NCBI GenBank assembly: GCA_029891345.1
Contig: CM056997.1
Location: 220,968,172 to 221,032,171 of the forward strand
DNA: 64,000 nt
Direction of reading: 5' to 3'
Origin: Dryococelus australis
Lineage: Eukaryota; Arthropoda; Insecta; Phasmatodea; Phasmatidae
The notes under the pieces were generated by a model. The model saw only the letters and a program-made list of their open reading frames with translations, ran no database searches and was not told where the DNA came from. The position numbers and the translations under genes were made by a program. The first letter of the stretch is position 1, and every line of letters begins with the position of its first letter. Of the stretch, positions 12,431 through 24,169 are shown one piece after another.

Positions 12431-12788
12431 GTGTACGATGAACTAAAGCCGAGGTAGACCAACTATCGACTTTTGTGCGTATACCCTACACTGATCTACC
12501 CCACACCAATACAACTGTCGAAGTGACATGGTTAACAGTGATGAACGTGTTTCTCTGTGTCTTAACTTTGAAAAGACAGGCCCTTTTATATGAATAAAAA
12601 CTATGACAAGTTTTCATTTAATGTAATTGCATTTAACATAGGTTATAGGAAATATAGAAACGCCTCGAAGCACTCGTTTACATGAACAGTTTAGTATGCT
12701 ATCCACGTGGTTTATGACAGTCGTATTGAATGTTGAGATACATTGACTGTACATGCGCTCCACTAAAGTATACACAGGCTGCACTGAC
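12431..12788. other. Intron sequence between minisatellite and SoxF exon
   Basis: No feature is recognised. The segment starts with the SoxF splice donor at 12788-12787 and is otherwise AT-rich. Confidence 0.5.
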
Positions 12789-13631
12789 CGGTGGTGGAGC
12801 TAAGCAGCTGTGCGTCCTGCGAGGTGGCGACAGGTGGGTAGAAGGTGCCTGTGACGAGGCCGCTGCCTTCGTAGCCGCGCTGTGCCGTGCACATCATCAT
12901 GACGCCATTGCTGAGCCCCATGGTAGCCGTCAGCTGCCCCGGCCCGTGGTGGTGGTGGTGTGGGTGATAGGCCGGCCGGCCGAAGGGGTAGGCGGCGAGG
13001 CCGTGTGACGTGATGACGCCACCTCTCTTGTCGTCGCCACCACCTGAGAACTGGAAGCTCTCCTTCTCCTGCTCCATGGGTGACATCTCAGGCGTGGGCA
13101 GCGCCGCGGAGTTGACCTCGTCCAGCGCCGAGGACGACGATGACGAGGCAGAGGAAGGTTGGTGGCGGGGCGGCGGCGCCGGGGTGCTAGGCTCGCCCGC
13201 TCCCGACGACGAGTCGTGCAGGTCGTCAGGCGGGGAGAGGTGGTGGTGGGGCGGCTGCAGCAGGGGCGATGCCCCGGGGGCAGTGCGGTGCGCCAGGCCC
13301 AGAGGCTCGGGGCTACCAGTCGGCGATGCCTCAGGAGTGTGCATGTAGGGGCTTCCCGCACCCTTGCCGTACAGGTAGACCTGCTGTAGCGGCGAGTAGC
13401 CGGCGAACTGCTGCGCGAAGTGATGGTGCTTGGCTGGGGAGGCGGTCACTGCACGGCGTGGGGCGGCGGCGGCGGTGGCGGGGGCGGTCGGCCCGGCACG
13501 CTTGGCGTGCTTGCGTCGCCGCGGCCGATACTTGTAGTTAGGATGCTCCTGCATGTGTATGACACGCAGTCGCTCCGCCTCCTCGACATATGGCCGGCGG
13601 TCCTGCGGTGTCAGTCCTCGCCACTTCTTGC
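12789..13631 (-). CDS. SoxF: SoxF transcription factor, exon with second half of HMG box and N-terminal part of the tail
   Basis: This 843-bp exon lies on the minus strand. The acceptor is gttggtgttgcag before 13631 and the donor GTCAGT follows 12789, both in phase 1. The exon opens inside helix 2-3 of an HMG box, with [17 protein letters not shown] and then [20 protein letters not shown] and a basic PRRRKHAKR tail. That is the group F Sox pattern, and the intron at the Gly before KKW is a typical site in these genes. A long low-complexity region follows: Ala/Pro runs, a HHHLSPPDD stretch, a Ser run (about residues 166-175), a His run ([10 protein letters not shown]) and [16 protein letters not shown]. 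Sox proteins are nuclear DNA-bending transcription factors that bind ACAAT-type sites. GC content is far above the surroundings. The first half of the HMG box (the RRPMNAFMVW part) must lie in an upstream exon that I did not find up to 64 kb. Confidence 0.93.
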
Positions 13632-14009
13632 CTGCAACACCAACATAACACGAGCTTGTCACTCACACTGTCTCTCTCAACCTCTCCTCTATGCTAACAA
13701 GCGCCTTCCACTTCAACATCACCTAATTACAATCTTATTACGTGTTGTCTGTCCCGGTATATGTATCCGAAATTTGTCCCACATTTTTACTACACTACTG
13801 CAAAATGCACATCAATTCACAATGGCCATAATTATCCACTTTAAAAATTTCAACACGTGTCAAATATAGAAACAATAATTATTAATCGGAATGTAATTGG
13901 GATTATCCCATTTCCTACGGAAACTAAACAACTGAACGTGTAAGTACCAATATTATTGGGAAACCATAATAGAAATGGAACAATAAACACACATATACAG
14001 TACACGGAA
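13632..14009. other. SoxF intron sequence upstream of the HMG exon
   Basis: This is AT-rich sequence after the splice acceptor, with no gene or repeat recognised. The intron to the preceding SoxF exon may be very long, since no matching exon was seen on the minus strand in the rest of the window. Confidence 0.45.
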
Positions 14010-14860
14010 TGTTCACAATGAAACGCCATAATTTTCTACGTTCTTAGAAGAAAATTAATAGAGATGTGGACAGTTTGTTGACGCCCATGAGTAGGAAAAC
14101 ATTTCAAGTTTTTAAGAAAATAAATCAATGCACTTTTACCTGAGCCCTTTTGGTGACACACGTGATGTCTAGTCTATACTCGATATCCGTCCTGGACCGC
14201 TGCAACATACTCTGAGTAACAGAGCACATTACTTTCACAATCCTAGCACGGAGGTCTTGAAAATTACTCACTTTTTGACGTAAACTGTGTTCTTAACATA
14301 GTCCCGTAAAAATAAATCTAACGACGTGATGTTCGGGGAACGTAGAGGTGAATCCGTTGATCGATCTCTTGTTATCCACCGGCTTGCCGAACAATGAGTG
14401 ATCAGCGGGTTTGTGCACTGCTCTGTTGGAAAACGACGTTGGGTTGATAGTGTATCAGCTGAACAAGTGTGTCAGCTGGATGCAGCTTTTCGAGGCCGGT
14501 GGATAGGAATATATGGACCAACGGATTGGCCTCCACGTTCCCCGGACATCACGCTGTTGGATTTATTTTTTTGGAGCTACGTTAAGGACACAGTATAGTA
14601 CGAGACTTTGAAGACCTCCGTGCTAGGATTGTGAAAGCAATGTGCACTGTTACTCAGAGTATGTTGCAACGGTCCAGGACGAATATCGAGTATGGACTAG
14701 ACATCGCGTGTGTCACCAAAAGGGCCTAGGTAGAAGTGCATTGATTTGTTTTCTTAAAAACTTGAAATGTTTTGGTTCTAATGAGCGTTAACAAATTATC
14801 CAGATCTGTATTCGTTTTCTACTGAGAACCTAAGGAAATTACGACGTTTCACTGAGGGCA
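14010..14860. mobile_element. Fold-back mariner/Tc remnant (large inverted duplication)
   Basis: The left arm (about 14010-14390) and right arm (about 14490-14860) are reverse complements of each other with scattered mismatches, around a spacer of about 100 bp. Each arm encodes, reading outward from the centre, the C-terminal part of a mariner/Tc1-type transposase. The right arm has WPPRSPDITLLDLFFWSYVK and the left arm (minus strand) has LRSPNITSLDLFLRDYVK. The motif around PxxSPDxxxxDxxLW carries the last catalytic acid of these DDE transposases. The rest of the enzyme is missing. It probably arose by inverted duplication of the 3' end of one element. The outermost 20-30 bp (ttcacaatgaaacgccataa) may be its terminal repeat. 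Confidence 0.7.
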
Positions 14861-15474
14861 ATCAGTACAACGTGTATACACACATTCACGGGTATTATGA
14901 TCAAGAATCAATCACAGAGAGCAAATGGCCTAAAATAAAGAGAACCCAATTGGAAACAATAATTATAAAGCGAAAATCAGAGAACAACACTACAAAATTT
15001 ATACGAAAATACAGACGACGAAGAATAACACATCTAGAATCAATACATAAGCGTCCAGAATCATAGAGGAAAAAAGGAAAAAATGGAAACGCAACAACAT
15101 TCACCTTTTGTTGTTCTGATTTGTCTTAGATTTCGGCTGTTTATATTTAGTTTTCATGTTTCGCTATTCTTAGTTGTTTTGGGCCAATCATTGTTTGTAG
15201 TGTCGGAGGGTTACGTCTAATTTATAATGTACTATCCAGTTATATTTAAAAAAAAATTAACTCATATCCGCTGCAGGTATATAAGTAGGGTAGGCATTGA
15301 ATTTAGACTCACGTGGAACTGTATTCGCGATAATGGGTGGCCAACCCGTATGTAACCAAAACCTCCAAAGACAGTGTGTCTGCTGCCCGATGGATCAAGC
15401 CAGCATACAGCTTGTCCTCACGGCCACAAGTACAGATTTTCGCTACGGTGCCTCTTCCAAGTAATGTATGTATA
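14861..15474. other. No gene recognised
   Basis: Only AT-rich sequence with short frames on both strands is present. Confidence 0.45.
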
Positions 15475-15562
15475 TACACTACAACCCCACCAATCCGAAC
15501 TAATTGCGACCGGGGTCAGTTCGGATTTGCCGATGTTCGGATTATCCGAACTAATATAACTA
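15475..15562. mobile_element. Possible end of a pogo/Tigger-type DNA transposon
   Basis: The sequence contains aatccgaactaattgcgacc, then cagttcggat, then ttcggattatccgaact. Repeated ATCCGAAC blocks in both orientations resemble the ends of pogo/Tigger elements. No transposase is present and the partner end was not found. The call rests on pattern resemblance only. Confidence 0.3.
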
Positions 15563-15834
15563 GAAATTGAACTGTTTGTACTATAAAGTATTAACCATTA
15601 AAGTAACACGGTACACGCGATATGTAGCAAATGCACGGCACCTCAGTGAGTGAAACAAAATTTAGTCACGCCACCTAGATAACGCTCGCCACTTTCCTCG
15701 CCACTTTAACCAGAAAATTCTGCGGCAGTTAGGCCTGTTACTCCAAACACAAAATTAACACCAGTTCCCTGTAACTGCTAGAAACGCGTAATAAAACAGT
15801 CAGTCATAATAAGAAACTAAAAATGTTACGTATG

Positions 15835-16300
15835 CAAACACTAAAAGTAACATATTGGTATCTGAGCTTGTCAGAAGAACGTGTTGGGTGAGGGATAAGA
15901 GCAAATATCAACAAACACTAAAAGTAACATATTGGTATCTGAGCTTGTCAGAAGAACGTGTTGGGTGAGGGATAAGAGCTAATATCAACAAACACTAAAA
16001 GTAACATATTGGTATCTGAGCTTGTCAGAAGAACGTGTTGGGTGAGGGATAAGAGCAAATATCAACAAACACTAAAAGTAACATATTGGTATCTGAGCTT
16101 GTCAGAAGAACGTGTTGGGTGAGGGGTAAGAGCTAATATCAACAAACACTAAAAGTAACATACTGGTATCTGAGCTTGTCAGAAGAACGTGTTGGGTGAG
16201 GGATAAGAGCTAATATCAACAAACACTAAAAGTAACATATTGGTATCTGAGCTTGTCAGAAGAACGTGTTGGGTGAGGGATAAGAGCTAATATCAACAAA
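15835..16300. repeat. 77-bp tandem repeat, six copies
   Basis: Units starting caaacactaaaagtaacata begin at 15835, 15912, 15989, 16066, 16143 and 16220. They are exactly 77 bp apart and almost identical (differences such as gcaaat/gctaat and ggataag/ggggtaag). There is no open frame through the array. A satellite-like local expansion. Confidence 0.92.
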
Positions 16301-16566
16301 AATTTTGACTCGTGTTCTAATTTCTATCGAGAATAAAATGGTTTTAGTTAATTAATTAATTTTTTATTCAGTAAAACACCTGCATAACGAAAACTTAAGA
16401 TTTTCTTTCGCAATCTCCTTATCTTTTTAGTTTGAAATACAACAAAAAATAACTATCGGAGATCTTTTTTCTTGAACTCATGGGAATTTACGGGAAGCCC
16501 GTTATTGAAAATCCAAACTGTTAGTTAATCTATGAAGCGTTCTGAAGAGTTATTTATCGCCACTTT

Positions 16567-16640
16567 TCCATTAGATGGCGGATATGTTTTACATTAGATG
16601 GCGGATATATTTTCCATTAGATGGCGTATATGTTTTTAGT
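16567..16640. repeat. Short repeat attagatggcggatat, three copies
   Basis: Three copies of attagatggcg(g/t)atat are spaced about 23-24 bp apart. It is too small to classify. Confidence 0.6.
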
Positions 16641-18718
16641 GGCGGCAGTAACAAACATATATAACACACCGTAAAAGCGGAGAGCACGGTCCAAAGGAAT
16701 AAAAGGCCTCATTGTTACAGTAACCGATGAAATAGAAGCCGTTCGCTCGAAGGCGTAATCCTACATGCATGTGACGTTGAGGGTCATGCTGAATGAATAT
16801 GCGTATTTTCCAAATCTATGATAATTAAGAAACAACAGCAATATAGTTTCTTTAATAAATAAACACATTTATATACACCAATAACTGCGTATATTGCAAA
16901 GTTTTAAATTGCTGTAATTAAGTAATCGAATGGATGTACAATACAAGAATAAGAGCGGCTTGTTCAAACTACACGTAGACAAGCTATAATTGTGAAATAT
17001 GGCAGTTAACATCAAGTGGCGAGTGATAACATTTCCAGATAACGATATGGAATTATAATGTAGATATCAGACTCTACTATTTCATCTCAATTTCAGTTAC
17101 TTCCTTCATTAATACAAAAAATTTAATTATATAACAAGTGGTGCCTCCTGCTTTGTTTTATTTTACGGTTCGACGTTTGACGCTGCCATTAACGTAGAAA
17201 ATTTCTTCACTTCCCGTTTTATTTTCATCTACGAAGAACAGGAGTAAATGAATTGCTTGTAGTGAACGACGGTTTGCTTATTCCTGAGACGGTAGGTTCA
17301 GCTGCTAAACTGTAAACATTTTTTTTCAACTGAATCAGTATTCATTTAGACAGTCCTGGAATACTGTCGGCCAAGATCGCCAGCATAAAAGCCTCTATGA
17401 ATGTGAAATTAATTGCAATGGTCACTGAACTGTGGAATTTTCCATGTATGTTTTATATTTCATTTCTTCTCAAGATAGTGTATTTATATAATAGCTCTCG
17501 CGATTATCATGGGCGAACCTTTGCAAGACCAGTAAGCAAAGACAGACATTTCATATTTCCTGTTTCTCGAAAATATGCTTGAGTGAGACAGACTGAGAGA
17601 TGGCGGACAATGGATCTACAAGCTACCGTCGCTCTTGTTGAGTATTTCGAACTCTCTCGCCTGTTTATCAAGCCTAACGGCAAGATTGCAAGTCTCAAAC
17701 GAGATCCATCAATCACTACTCTAGTGTAATTGCGATTATCTCGGGTTTATCTGCAGCGCTACTTAGTATGACGTTGTTATGCACCTGTCAGAACAACAAG
17801 CCGGGAAGGACGCCACAGACATGTTTGTAAACCATCAAAGCAAAACACCGGGTCGAAATTAAGTTCATAAAGTATCGGAGAAAGGGTCCGGTTAACATAA
17901 GGACATTCCAGGGTAATGAAAGCAGACTCCTCCTCCGGCACATAGCGTGGTGGGGCGAGAAGTAGTGTACTAGGCCACGTGGGCTATCCGCGACACTAAA
18001 CGACTGAGGGCCCGTGTGCGTCAGCGGTGGCCCAGGTTAAGTCCAGGCTGCGAGACCTGGTCAGTTACATTCTAGCATGATTCTCTTTAAATATATCTTC
18101 CTTTCCTTTCCTTTTGGCCGCTTTCCATGTAATCTAGTCAATTGTATAAGAGTTGAAGGGTCCAGTAAATGCCTTAGTCAATCCTTAAATAAATAGATTC
18201 CTCTTTTAACAACTTCTAATACCTAATTCCATCCTTCATTAACCTATACGTTTATGAGCTAGCTGAGTTCAAAATAACGTGTGTACATTGCTCGTTCAAC
18301 ATCTACATGACCAGCCAGAAACGTTAGGTCTTTCCGTGGGAATGGTTTGGCATATTTCGGCGTCTATTTCTCTTGTGCTTGAATTAAGTGGGTTGCATGT
18401 TGTAACTAACCTAATAAGTACTTCTATTATTTGAGGCACGACAAATTTGAAAACGAAATATTTTATACACACTCCGCAGAGTAGCTGTTACAATCCCCGA
18501 CGTGACTCAATCAAAGTATATTTAGTAGCAAATTTGTTTCAGCACAATGAGTAAGTGAAATGTTGCCATGAGGCTACTGTAAACCAAATTTTTCCTAAAC
18601 GTTGAGAATATTAATATAAAAAATGATGCTACAATTTAAATACAAAACAACTAGAAAAAAATTACAATACTATTTTTTTAGCCTAAAGATCAGATTTTTA
18701 ACTTAAAATCTATATTTG
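16641..18718. other. No gene recognised
   Basis: AT-rich sequence with short frames. A GC-richer patch at about 17800-18070 ends before a ctttcctttccttttgg pyrimidine tract. No coding or RNA feature could be supported. Confidence 0.45.
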
Positions 18719-19025
18719 TACTGCTTTAGAGTATCAGTATTCTCGTAGGGCCAATGAAATGGGATAGTTGCTTCATACAAGCATGACACACAATAATGAG
18801 AGGAAACTGTCGGACGTGTATATTGTTGTGTACGTTTAATTCTATGAAGCAGTCAACTGTTCATATGATCAACCATCGTCTCTAATTATACGAAAAGGAA
18901 AAAGGTTTTACTTGGGCCTACCACAATAGGTATAACCTATAGTGGTTCTGCAGGTGGCTGTAGAGAACACCTCTGTAAAGATTAACATCTCTAGGACAAG
19001 CAATAGGGCAGGGCTGTAGGCCGGA
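18719..19025. repeat. Interspersed repeat of about 300 bp, second copy at 24665
   Basis: It begins actgctttagagtatcagta and runs through gggccaatgaaatgggatag, tttaattctatgaagc and gggcctaccaca to agggcagggctgtag. The same sequence in the same order and orientation is present at 24665-24971, with scattered substitutions and small indels. Non-coding. Confidence 0.75.
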
Positions 19026-19357
19026 TACGTTTATGATTGGTCTGCTGAGAAAAACAATTATATTTCAGGTAAAGTGTTTATTGAAGCCACAAAAGTGGCA
19101 AGTTGCAGTATCTTTTACATTCTACACTTGGTCCACCTGCGATAACATTTCTCCTTCTGGCTGTTTCGACATTAAATTTTACCTTAAAAATGTAATTTTA
19201 AATAAGTGTAAATCGCACAACATATTTACAGGAAGTATGTTTCATAACTGTCTATCTAATAACACGAACAATTAATCTCAGCTGTATCCTAACGCATCGA
19301 TGGTATTCAGTTTTGAGTTTTATATGATAAAAATAATAAATTTAAACTTCTATAGCT

Positions 19358-19596
19358 AGGGCCGTCCGTTTTACGCGAAAAGATTCAAGCGCAGTCTAGA
19401 CTTGTACACACTAAGTGAATATCTACTTGCTAATTTCCTTGTGCTATTGGCCACGTGTCGGAATGAGGAGACATTTCCTACCTGACAGGGCCAATCAGAA
19501 TTAAGTGTCCCCGACAGTTCAAAAACATGCTTTGGAGTACAACTTGTCGTGGAATATTTTCGCGAATAACAGGTTTGTCCCTACCTACGGCTCGTT
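19358..19596. repeat. MITE-like element with CGCGAAAA ends
   Basis: The left end (tagggccgtccgttttacgc, then gaaaagattc) is an imperfect inverted repeat of the right end (ggaatattttcgcgaataac, then aggtttgtccctacc). The middle contains ggccacgtgtcggaatgagg and ccaatcagaattaagt, which recur at 24170-24362. It is related to the element at 1987-2297. Confidence 0.5.
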
Positions 19597-20555
19597 AAAT
19601 TTTTGTGAAAAGTCATCCTACGTGGTCATACTTTTTTCCACGTTATTATTCCATTTCACAACGCTAAAGGCTGGAATATGGTAAACTTGTGCAAAATAAA
19701 TGTAGTTTCTTGAACGGCCATAATGTGTTGCGATTACAGCATGTACTATCACCTTAGTGCGAACAGGACAGCCCCACGGAGCTGCATTCGTCGACCGTGT
19801 ACGGAGATGCATGGCGCACTGAAGCGGCCACTAGCCCCTGATTACCCCATTAACAACCGAGATTAGATGAAGGCGGAAGGCGAGACTGCGACGTGGAAAG
19901 GGGGTGGGGGGGTGTCTTGCCTCCTTCAACACCGAACATTCAAGCCACGTTAGTGCCGTTGAGGTCACTCAAGCCAGAATTTTTTTTTATAGATTTTCAC
20001 GATATTTTACGGCTTCCTGACATTATATCAATGAGAGCACAAGAAAAAAATACAAAATCACTAACATAACTATATTAATAATGTTTCTTAACGTAAATAT
20101 GAAACTTAAATCCCTGATTCCTATATGTTTCAAAAAGTTATATTGACAAAGTTTGTATTCAGCTAACGTGCGTCTTGAAATGACTGTAGTGACGTATTGG
20201 CAGTTTCTTTGAAATCCGACAATAGATTTAGTTGCGAAAATTTATTTAACTGTTAAGTTATTATGACTTGTTTTATCTCAAAAGTTATACTAAAATACAG
20301 GTAAGAAGCATGAATATTTTCCATGAAAGTATTCTCATGAAAGTCTAATGGCGTGGAAACTTATTTTGAGCTGTAACATAACGTATGGTTTTCATTCAAT
20401 TTTAAGATTTGCGAGAAAAAGATATAAATTTAAAATCCACATAGTTCCTTTCATTTCGTTTTATTTGAGAAATTTCCCACCAATTTTGTATATTTTCCAA
20501 ACTGCTATTTTATTCCTCCACAAAATAATAAGTACTATGCTAAGTTATAGAAAAT
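19597..20555. other. No gene recognised
   Basis: AT-rich sequence with a small G-rich stretch near 19900-19915. Short frames only. Confidence 0.45.
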
Positions 20556-20790
20556 AGGGGACGCGGTGGCTGAGCAGGTAGCCTGCTTACCTCTCAGCAT
20601 GTCTGGCAATCCCCGGCTGGGTCCCTCAGAATTTTCGCATGTAGGAGTAGTGCCGGAAGATGCCGTTGATCGGCGGGTCTTCTCGGGTATCTCCTGTTTC
20701 TGCCGCCCTTTCATCCACCCTCATCGCGGCTTCGAAGACCTCTATTTTAAAAGCCATCAAAATCCCTTCACTCATTCTAGGAAACAATCT
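20556..20790 (+). mobile_element. tRNA-derived SINE copy
   Basis: The head ggggacgcggtggctgagca is followed by a degenerate B box in ccccggctgggtccctcag. The shared body follows (attttcgcatgtaggagtag, gatcggcgggtcttctcggg) and then the 3' part cgcggcttcgaagacctcta. It is more diverged than the copy at 37099. Its translations contain the same repeat-derived peptide strings as the other copies. Confidence 0.7.
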
Positions 20791-21301
20791 TCCATTCTTG
20801 AAGGCCTTTAAAATGGCGAGAACCCATCAATTTTGGATATTTTCTTTATAACTTATATCTCCGCAATCAAACTTCATAGCTAGATGATAAAAATCAAAGC
20901 TTGACACAGCATAGAGAATTCCTTAATAACATTTATTAAGTTAGTACGGTTACAGTTTTTACATTATTTTACCACGTGCATTGACAAGCTCGGTTTTCAA
21001 ATATCGAGTGTTGTTATTATCATTCACAATTGTTCGTGCTGAGTTCCAACATTTATCATAGTACACAAACGTTTACAGGTCATTGACAGGGTAGCAGCCT
21101 TGGTATGAATGTGCTCTGTAAATGGGTAGTAGAAATATTTCCTTCCGATTGCGGTCTTTAAACCTGTAAAATTTTGGCAACAGTTTTGTCTTCTGTAATA
21201 ACAGTTCCGAAGCTCTATAAAGTCCGACACCTTGTGTGGCTGATAAGCGCTTAGTACGAAGGGTAAGGGAAGGTGTACGGACCAGACCCGCCACTGATCA
21301 T

Positions 21302-22060
21302 CCCTCACTTAGCTACCCATGACAGCACGTGACACTGAGCTGTCTCAACAAGTGTCTCTGGAGTTATTTTCCCTCACTTAGCTACTCATGACAGCACGTA
21401 GCACTGAGCTGTCTCAACAAGTGTCTCTGGAGTTATCTTCCCTCACTTAGCTACCCATGACAGCACGTGGCACTGAGCTGTCTCAACAAGTGTCTCTGGA
21501 GTTATTTTCCCTCACTTAGCTACCCATGACAGCACGTGGCACTGAGCTGTCTCAACAAGTGTCTCTGGAGTTATTTTCCCTCACTTAGCTACCCATGACA
21601 GCACGTGGCACTGAGCTGTCTCAACAAGTGTCTCTGGAGTTATCTTCCCTCACTTAGCTACCCATGACAGCACGTGGCACTGAGCTGTCTCAACAAGTGT
21701 CCCTGGAGTTATTTTCCCTCACTTAGCTACTCATGACAGCACGTGGCACTCAGCTGTCTCAACAAGTGTCTCTGGAGTTATTTTCCCTCACTTAGCTACT
21801 CATGAAAGCACGTTTCACTGAGCTGTCTCAACAAGTATCTCTGGAGTTATTTTCCCTCACTTAGCTACTCATGACAGCATGTGGCACTGAGCTGTCTCAA
21901 CAAGTGTCTCTGGAGTTATTTTCCCTCACTTAGCTACTTATGACAGCACGTGGCACTGAGCTGTCTCAACAAGTGTCTTTGGAGTTATTTTCCCTCACTT
22001 AGCTGCTCATGACAGCACGTGGCACTGAGCTGTCTCAACAAGTGTATCTGGAGTTATTTT
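21302..22060. repeat. 69-bp tandem repeat, eleven copies
   Basis: Units start ccctcacttagctacccatg and recur every 69 bp from 21302 (next at 21371 and 21440) for 759 bp. Variation is slight (acccatg/actcatg, gtggcac/gtagcac, ttatttt/ttatctt). The array stops about 10 bp before the element at 22070. No functional reading frame was found. Confidence 0.92.
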
Positions 22061-22069
22061 CCTCGCCAA

Positions 22070-22450
22070 TGCAATCTAAATTCTAAACAGTGGCAAACCA
22101 CTGATTCGTAGTGAAATTCAACTTCTCGAATCAGTGAAAATGGTTCCACTGAGAATCAGTGGATAACCTCAGATTGTTTCAGTGAAAAAATTTCACTGAT
22201 TGGATTATTGACGTGAAACGATTTCACTGATTGAATAACTGACGGCCGACTGCAGTGGCGAATTAAATATTGTTTTTATTGAATGTAGCCAAATCATTTG
22301 GCGAAATAAACATATTAACGATAGTTAATTATTCATATTGTGCAGTTTGTAAAAGTAAAACAATTTTGCAGGTGGCCGGGATTTAACTCAAACATCATTT
22401 TCACTTCGCTCTTAGGCCGTTTTCTAGCGATCTGAGCTACGAAACCAAGT
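22070..22450 (-). mobile_element. CACTGATT-rich element with tRNA-like segment
   Basis: The left part (22070-22250) holds many copies of CACTGATT or its complement AATCAGTG in both orientations. At 22370-22445 the minus strand reads as a degenerate tRNA, with gtagctcagatcgctagaa as an A-box region and gagttaaatcccggccacc as a B-box region. The same arrangement, with similar sequence between (taaatattgtttttattga), occurs at 47687-48080. It may be a SINE with a tRNA head and an unusual repeat-rich tail, or a DNA element that has captured a tRNA pseudogene. Confidence 0.5.
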
Positions 22451-24169
22451 TACAAAATTCTCAATTATTCAGATTGTGGCACTGTGTAGGCCTACTAATA
22501 TGCTGTATTTAAATTTTTTTGTGCACATTTTAAAATTTGATTTAGACTGTTTAATTTTAAGGATGTTTTAAAAAATTTCATTCCTTTTGTAATCAAAATC
22601 TCAATTTTATGTTTTCTTCCATATTCGCGGGACTCATGGTGTTTAAAACCTTTGCTTACATGAAAATAAGTGTTATATTCTTTCATTCTATTCAACTTAA
22701 AGACTTACAACATACATAATGATAAATAGTGAAGGGGTGGGAGGAGAGTGATAATTTTAAAACGAATGTAGTTATGGCCGCAGATGTTCGAGACTTCATC
22801 CCCACGCCACTTCCTTCTCAAACATATCTTACAGATTGGTCACAATATTAAACGAATCTGGTAACATATGTTTGGAAATATCAGTGAGGCTGTTAATAGG
22901 AGAGAATATATATTAGTTACATACAAAGCGACTCCTGTTAACTGAAGGAAAAGCAATATTCAATAAGCCTGCTAAGATTAAAGAAATGATGTATATATAA
23001 AATGTTTAATAAATAATGATTAATTTATAATTAATACGAAAAAAGCGAGAGAAAATCGTTTGTTGGCAATACCTAGTAAGAAATAGTTCATAAGCAAATT
23101 ATTATAAAAGTGAGTGCGCACGACATGAGGTACGTTGTTCCTCTGGTGTAATTTTTCAGACTCGGTTAAGCTTTGTTTGCCTGAGGGCTTCAGAAATTTG
23201 GAAGTAACCGTGGATGGATTATATGCCGAATGCAGAAGCGAAACAACACTTACATCGAGAACTCCAGCTGCACACGCCTAGCCAACGGTGAGACTGGCCA
23301 AGTTTTGTCGGGACGCAGCCAATCAGAGAAGGGGCACGCCCACATCACAAGAACTAACATGCCATTTAGCCTTTGTGTACTTATCTACCGTGTGCATATG
23401 GCGTGTCTCTTCGCACTTTTGTCTGCCCAGGTTATATTGTGGTCGGGCGGGTGAACTCCTCGTGGATCCAGTTAATGATCTTAATAAGCCGATCAAGTTT
23501 CCCAACGAAAAAAAAAATAGTTTAAATTTGTTCTTAAAGCAGAAACAGTTATGGCTACATTAATCAGTCGGATACAACATTTTCTCAAAATTCACTGCCA
23601 TCACTTTACTGCGACCGTCAAAACTGTTTTGTTGTCTCTTCTGTGTGTTCCAGTTCTTTTTAAAGCTTCGTGCTGACATTATGCAGAACATGGCTTCCCA
23701 GGGACGAATCGCCTTACAGATTACCGCTGCGTTATATACAGAACGTTAAAAAACACAAAGGACCAATAAAAACCAACCTCCCAAGTTCTAATATCTCACA
23801 GCGCAACAATGAACACAAATGATGGCGAAGTTTCCTTGCCAAATGTAACAAATTGCTTCCATCTCTGCAGAGAGGAAGATGAGGCTACAAAGAACTACCA
23901 CTCTTCTTAGCGCGTTCCGCTGTAGCACCTCGAGTGCTACGGCTGTGTTTGTCCTTATTCCCCATGCCTCGTCTAGAGTTTTATATTTTCTGTAGCACAT
24001 GCCTTACAAACACATACTAAGAAAACAAACTTTTTAGTTAGTTAATCAATGCCGGTAAAAAAACCGAACGCTCTGCTTGTTCATCGAATTATTAACGTTT
24101 ATAGAGATAACTTTCTTGGCTTATTAGTCGGGAACGTGCGTGGTTGCAGTAACCAGAGCTCCATCATAC
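22451..24169. other. No gene recognised apart from a short interspersed repeat
   Basis: AT-rich sequence. The repeat at 23064 is listed separately. Frames near 23230-23560 and 23788-24000 show no recognisable protein. Confidence 0.4.
23064..23185. repeat. Interspersed repeat, second copy of the family at 5212
   Basis: It shares cctagtaagaaatagt, tgagtgcgcac and ggttaagctttgtttgcc, in the same order, with 5212-5325. Confidence 0.5.

Larger units (their letters stand above)
4917..12788 (-). other. SoxF intron (7,872 bp)
   Basis: The donor is GTCAGT at 12788 and the acceptor is tgcgtggcag at 4917. Both splice in phase 1. The intron is filled with repeats, listed separately: an interspersed repeat at 5212, a decayed repeat at 9104, a 105-bp tandem array, a SINE and a 54-bp minisatellite. 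From 5326 to 9103 I recognise nothing beyond AT-rich sequence with short frames and a small (TG)n tract near 6910. If the GTCAGT donor is skipped, translation runs 7 codons into the intron and stops at about 12763. Confidence 0.7.

Noticed and set aside
11442..12462. Four frames of 270-320 codons on both strands
   Set aside because: All are produced by the stop-poor 54-bp minisatellite. None has a domain, splice sites or start context, and the region is SoxF intron.
22370..22445. Functional tRNA gene
   Set aside because: A- and B-box-like sequence is present on the minus strand, but a consistent cloverleaf cannot be formed. The same holds for 48003-48075.
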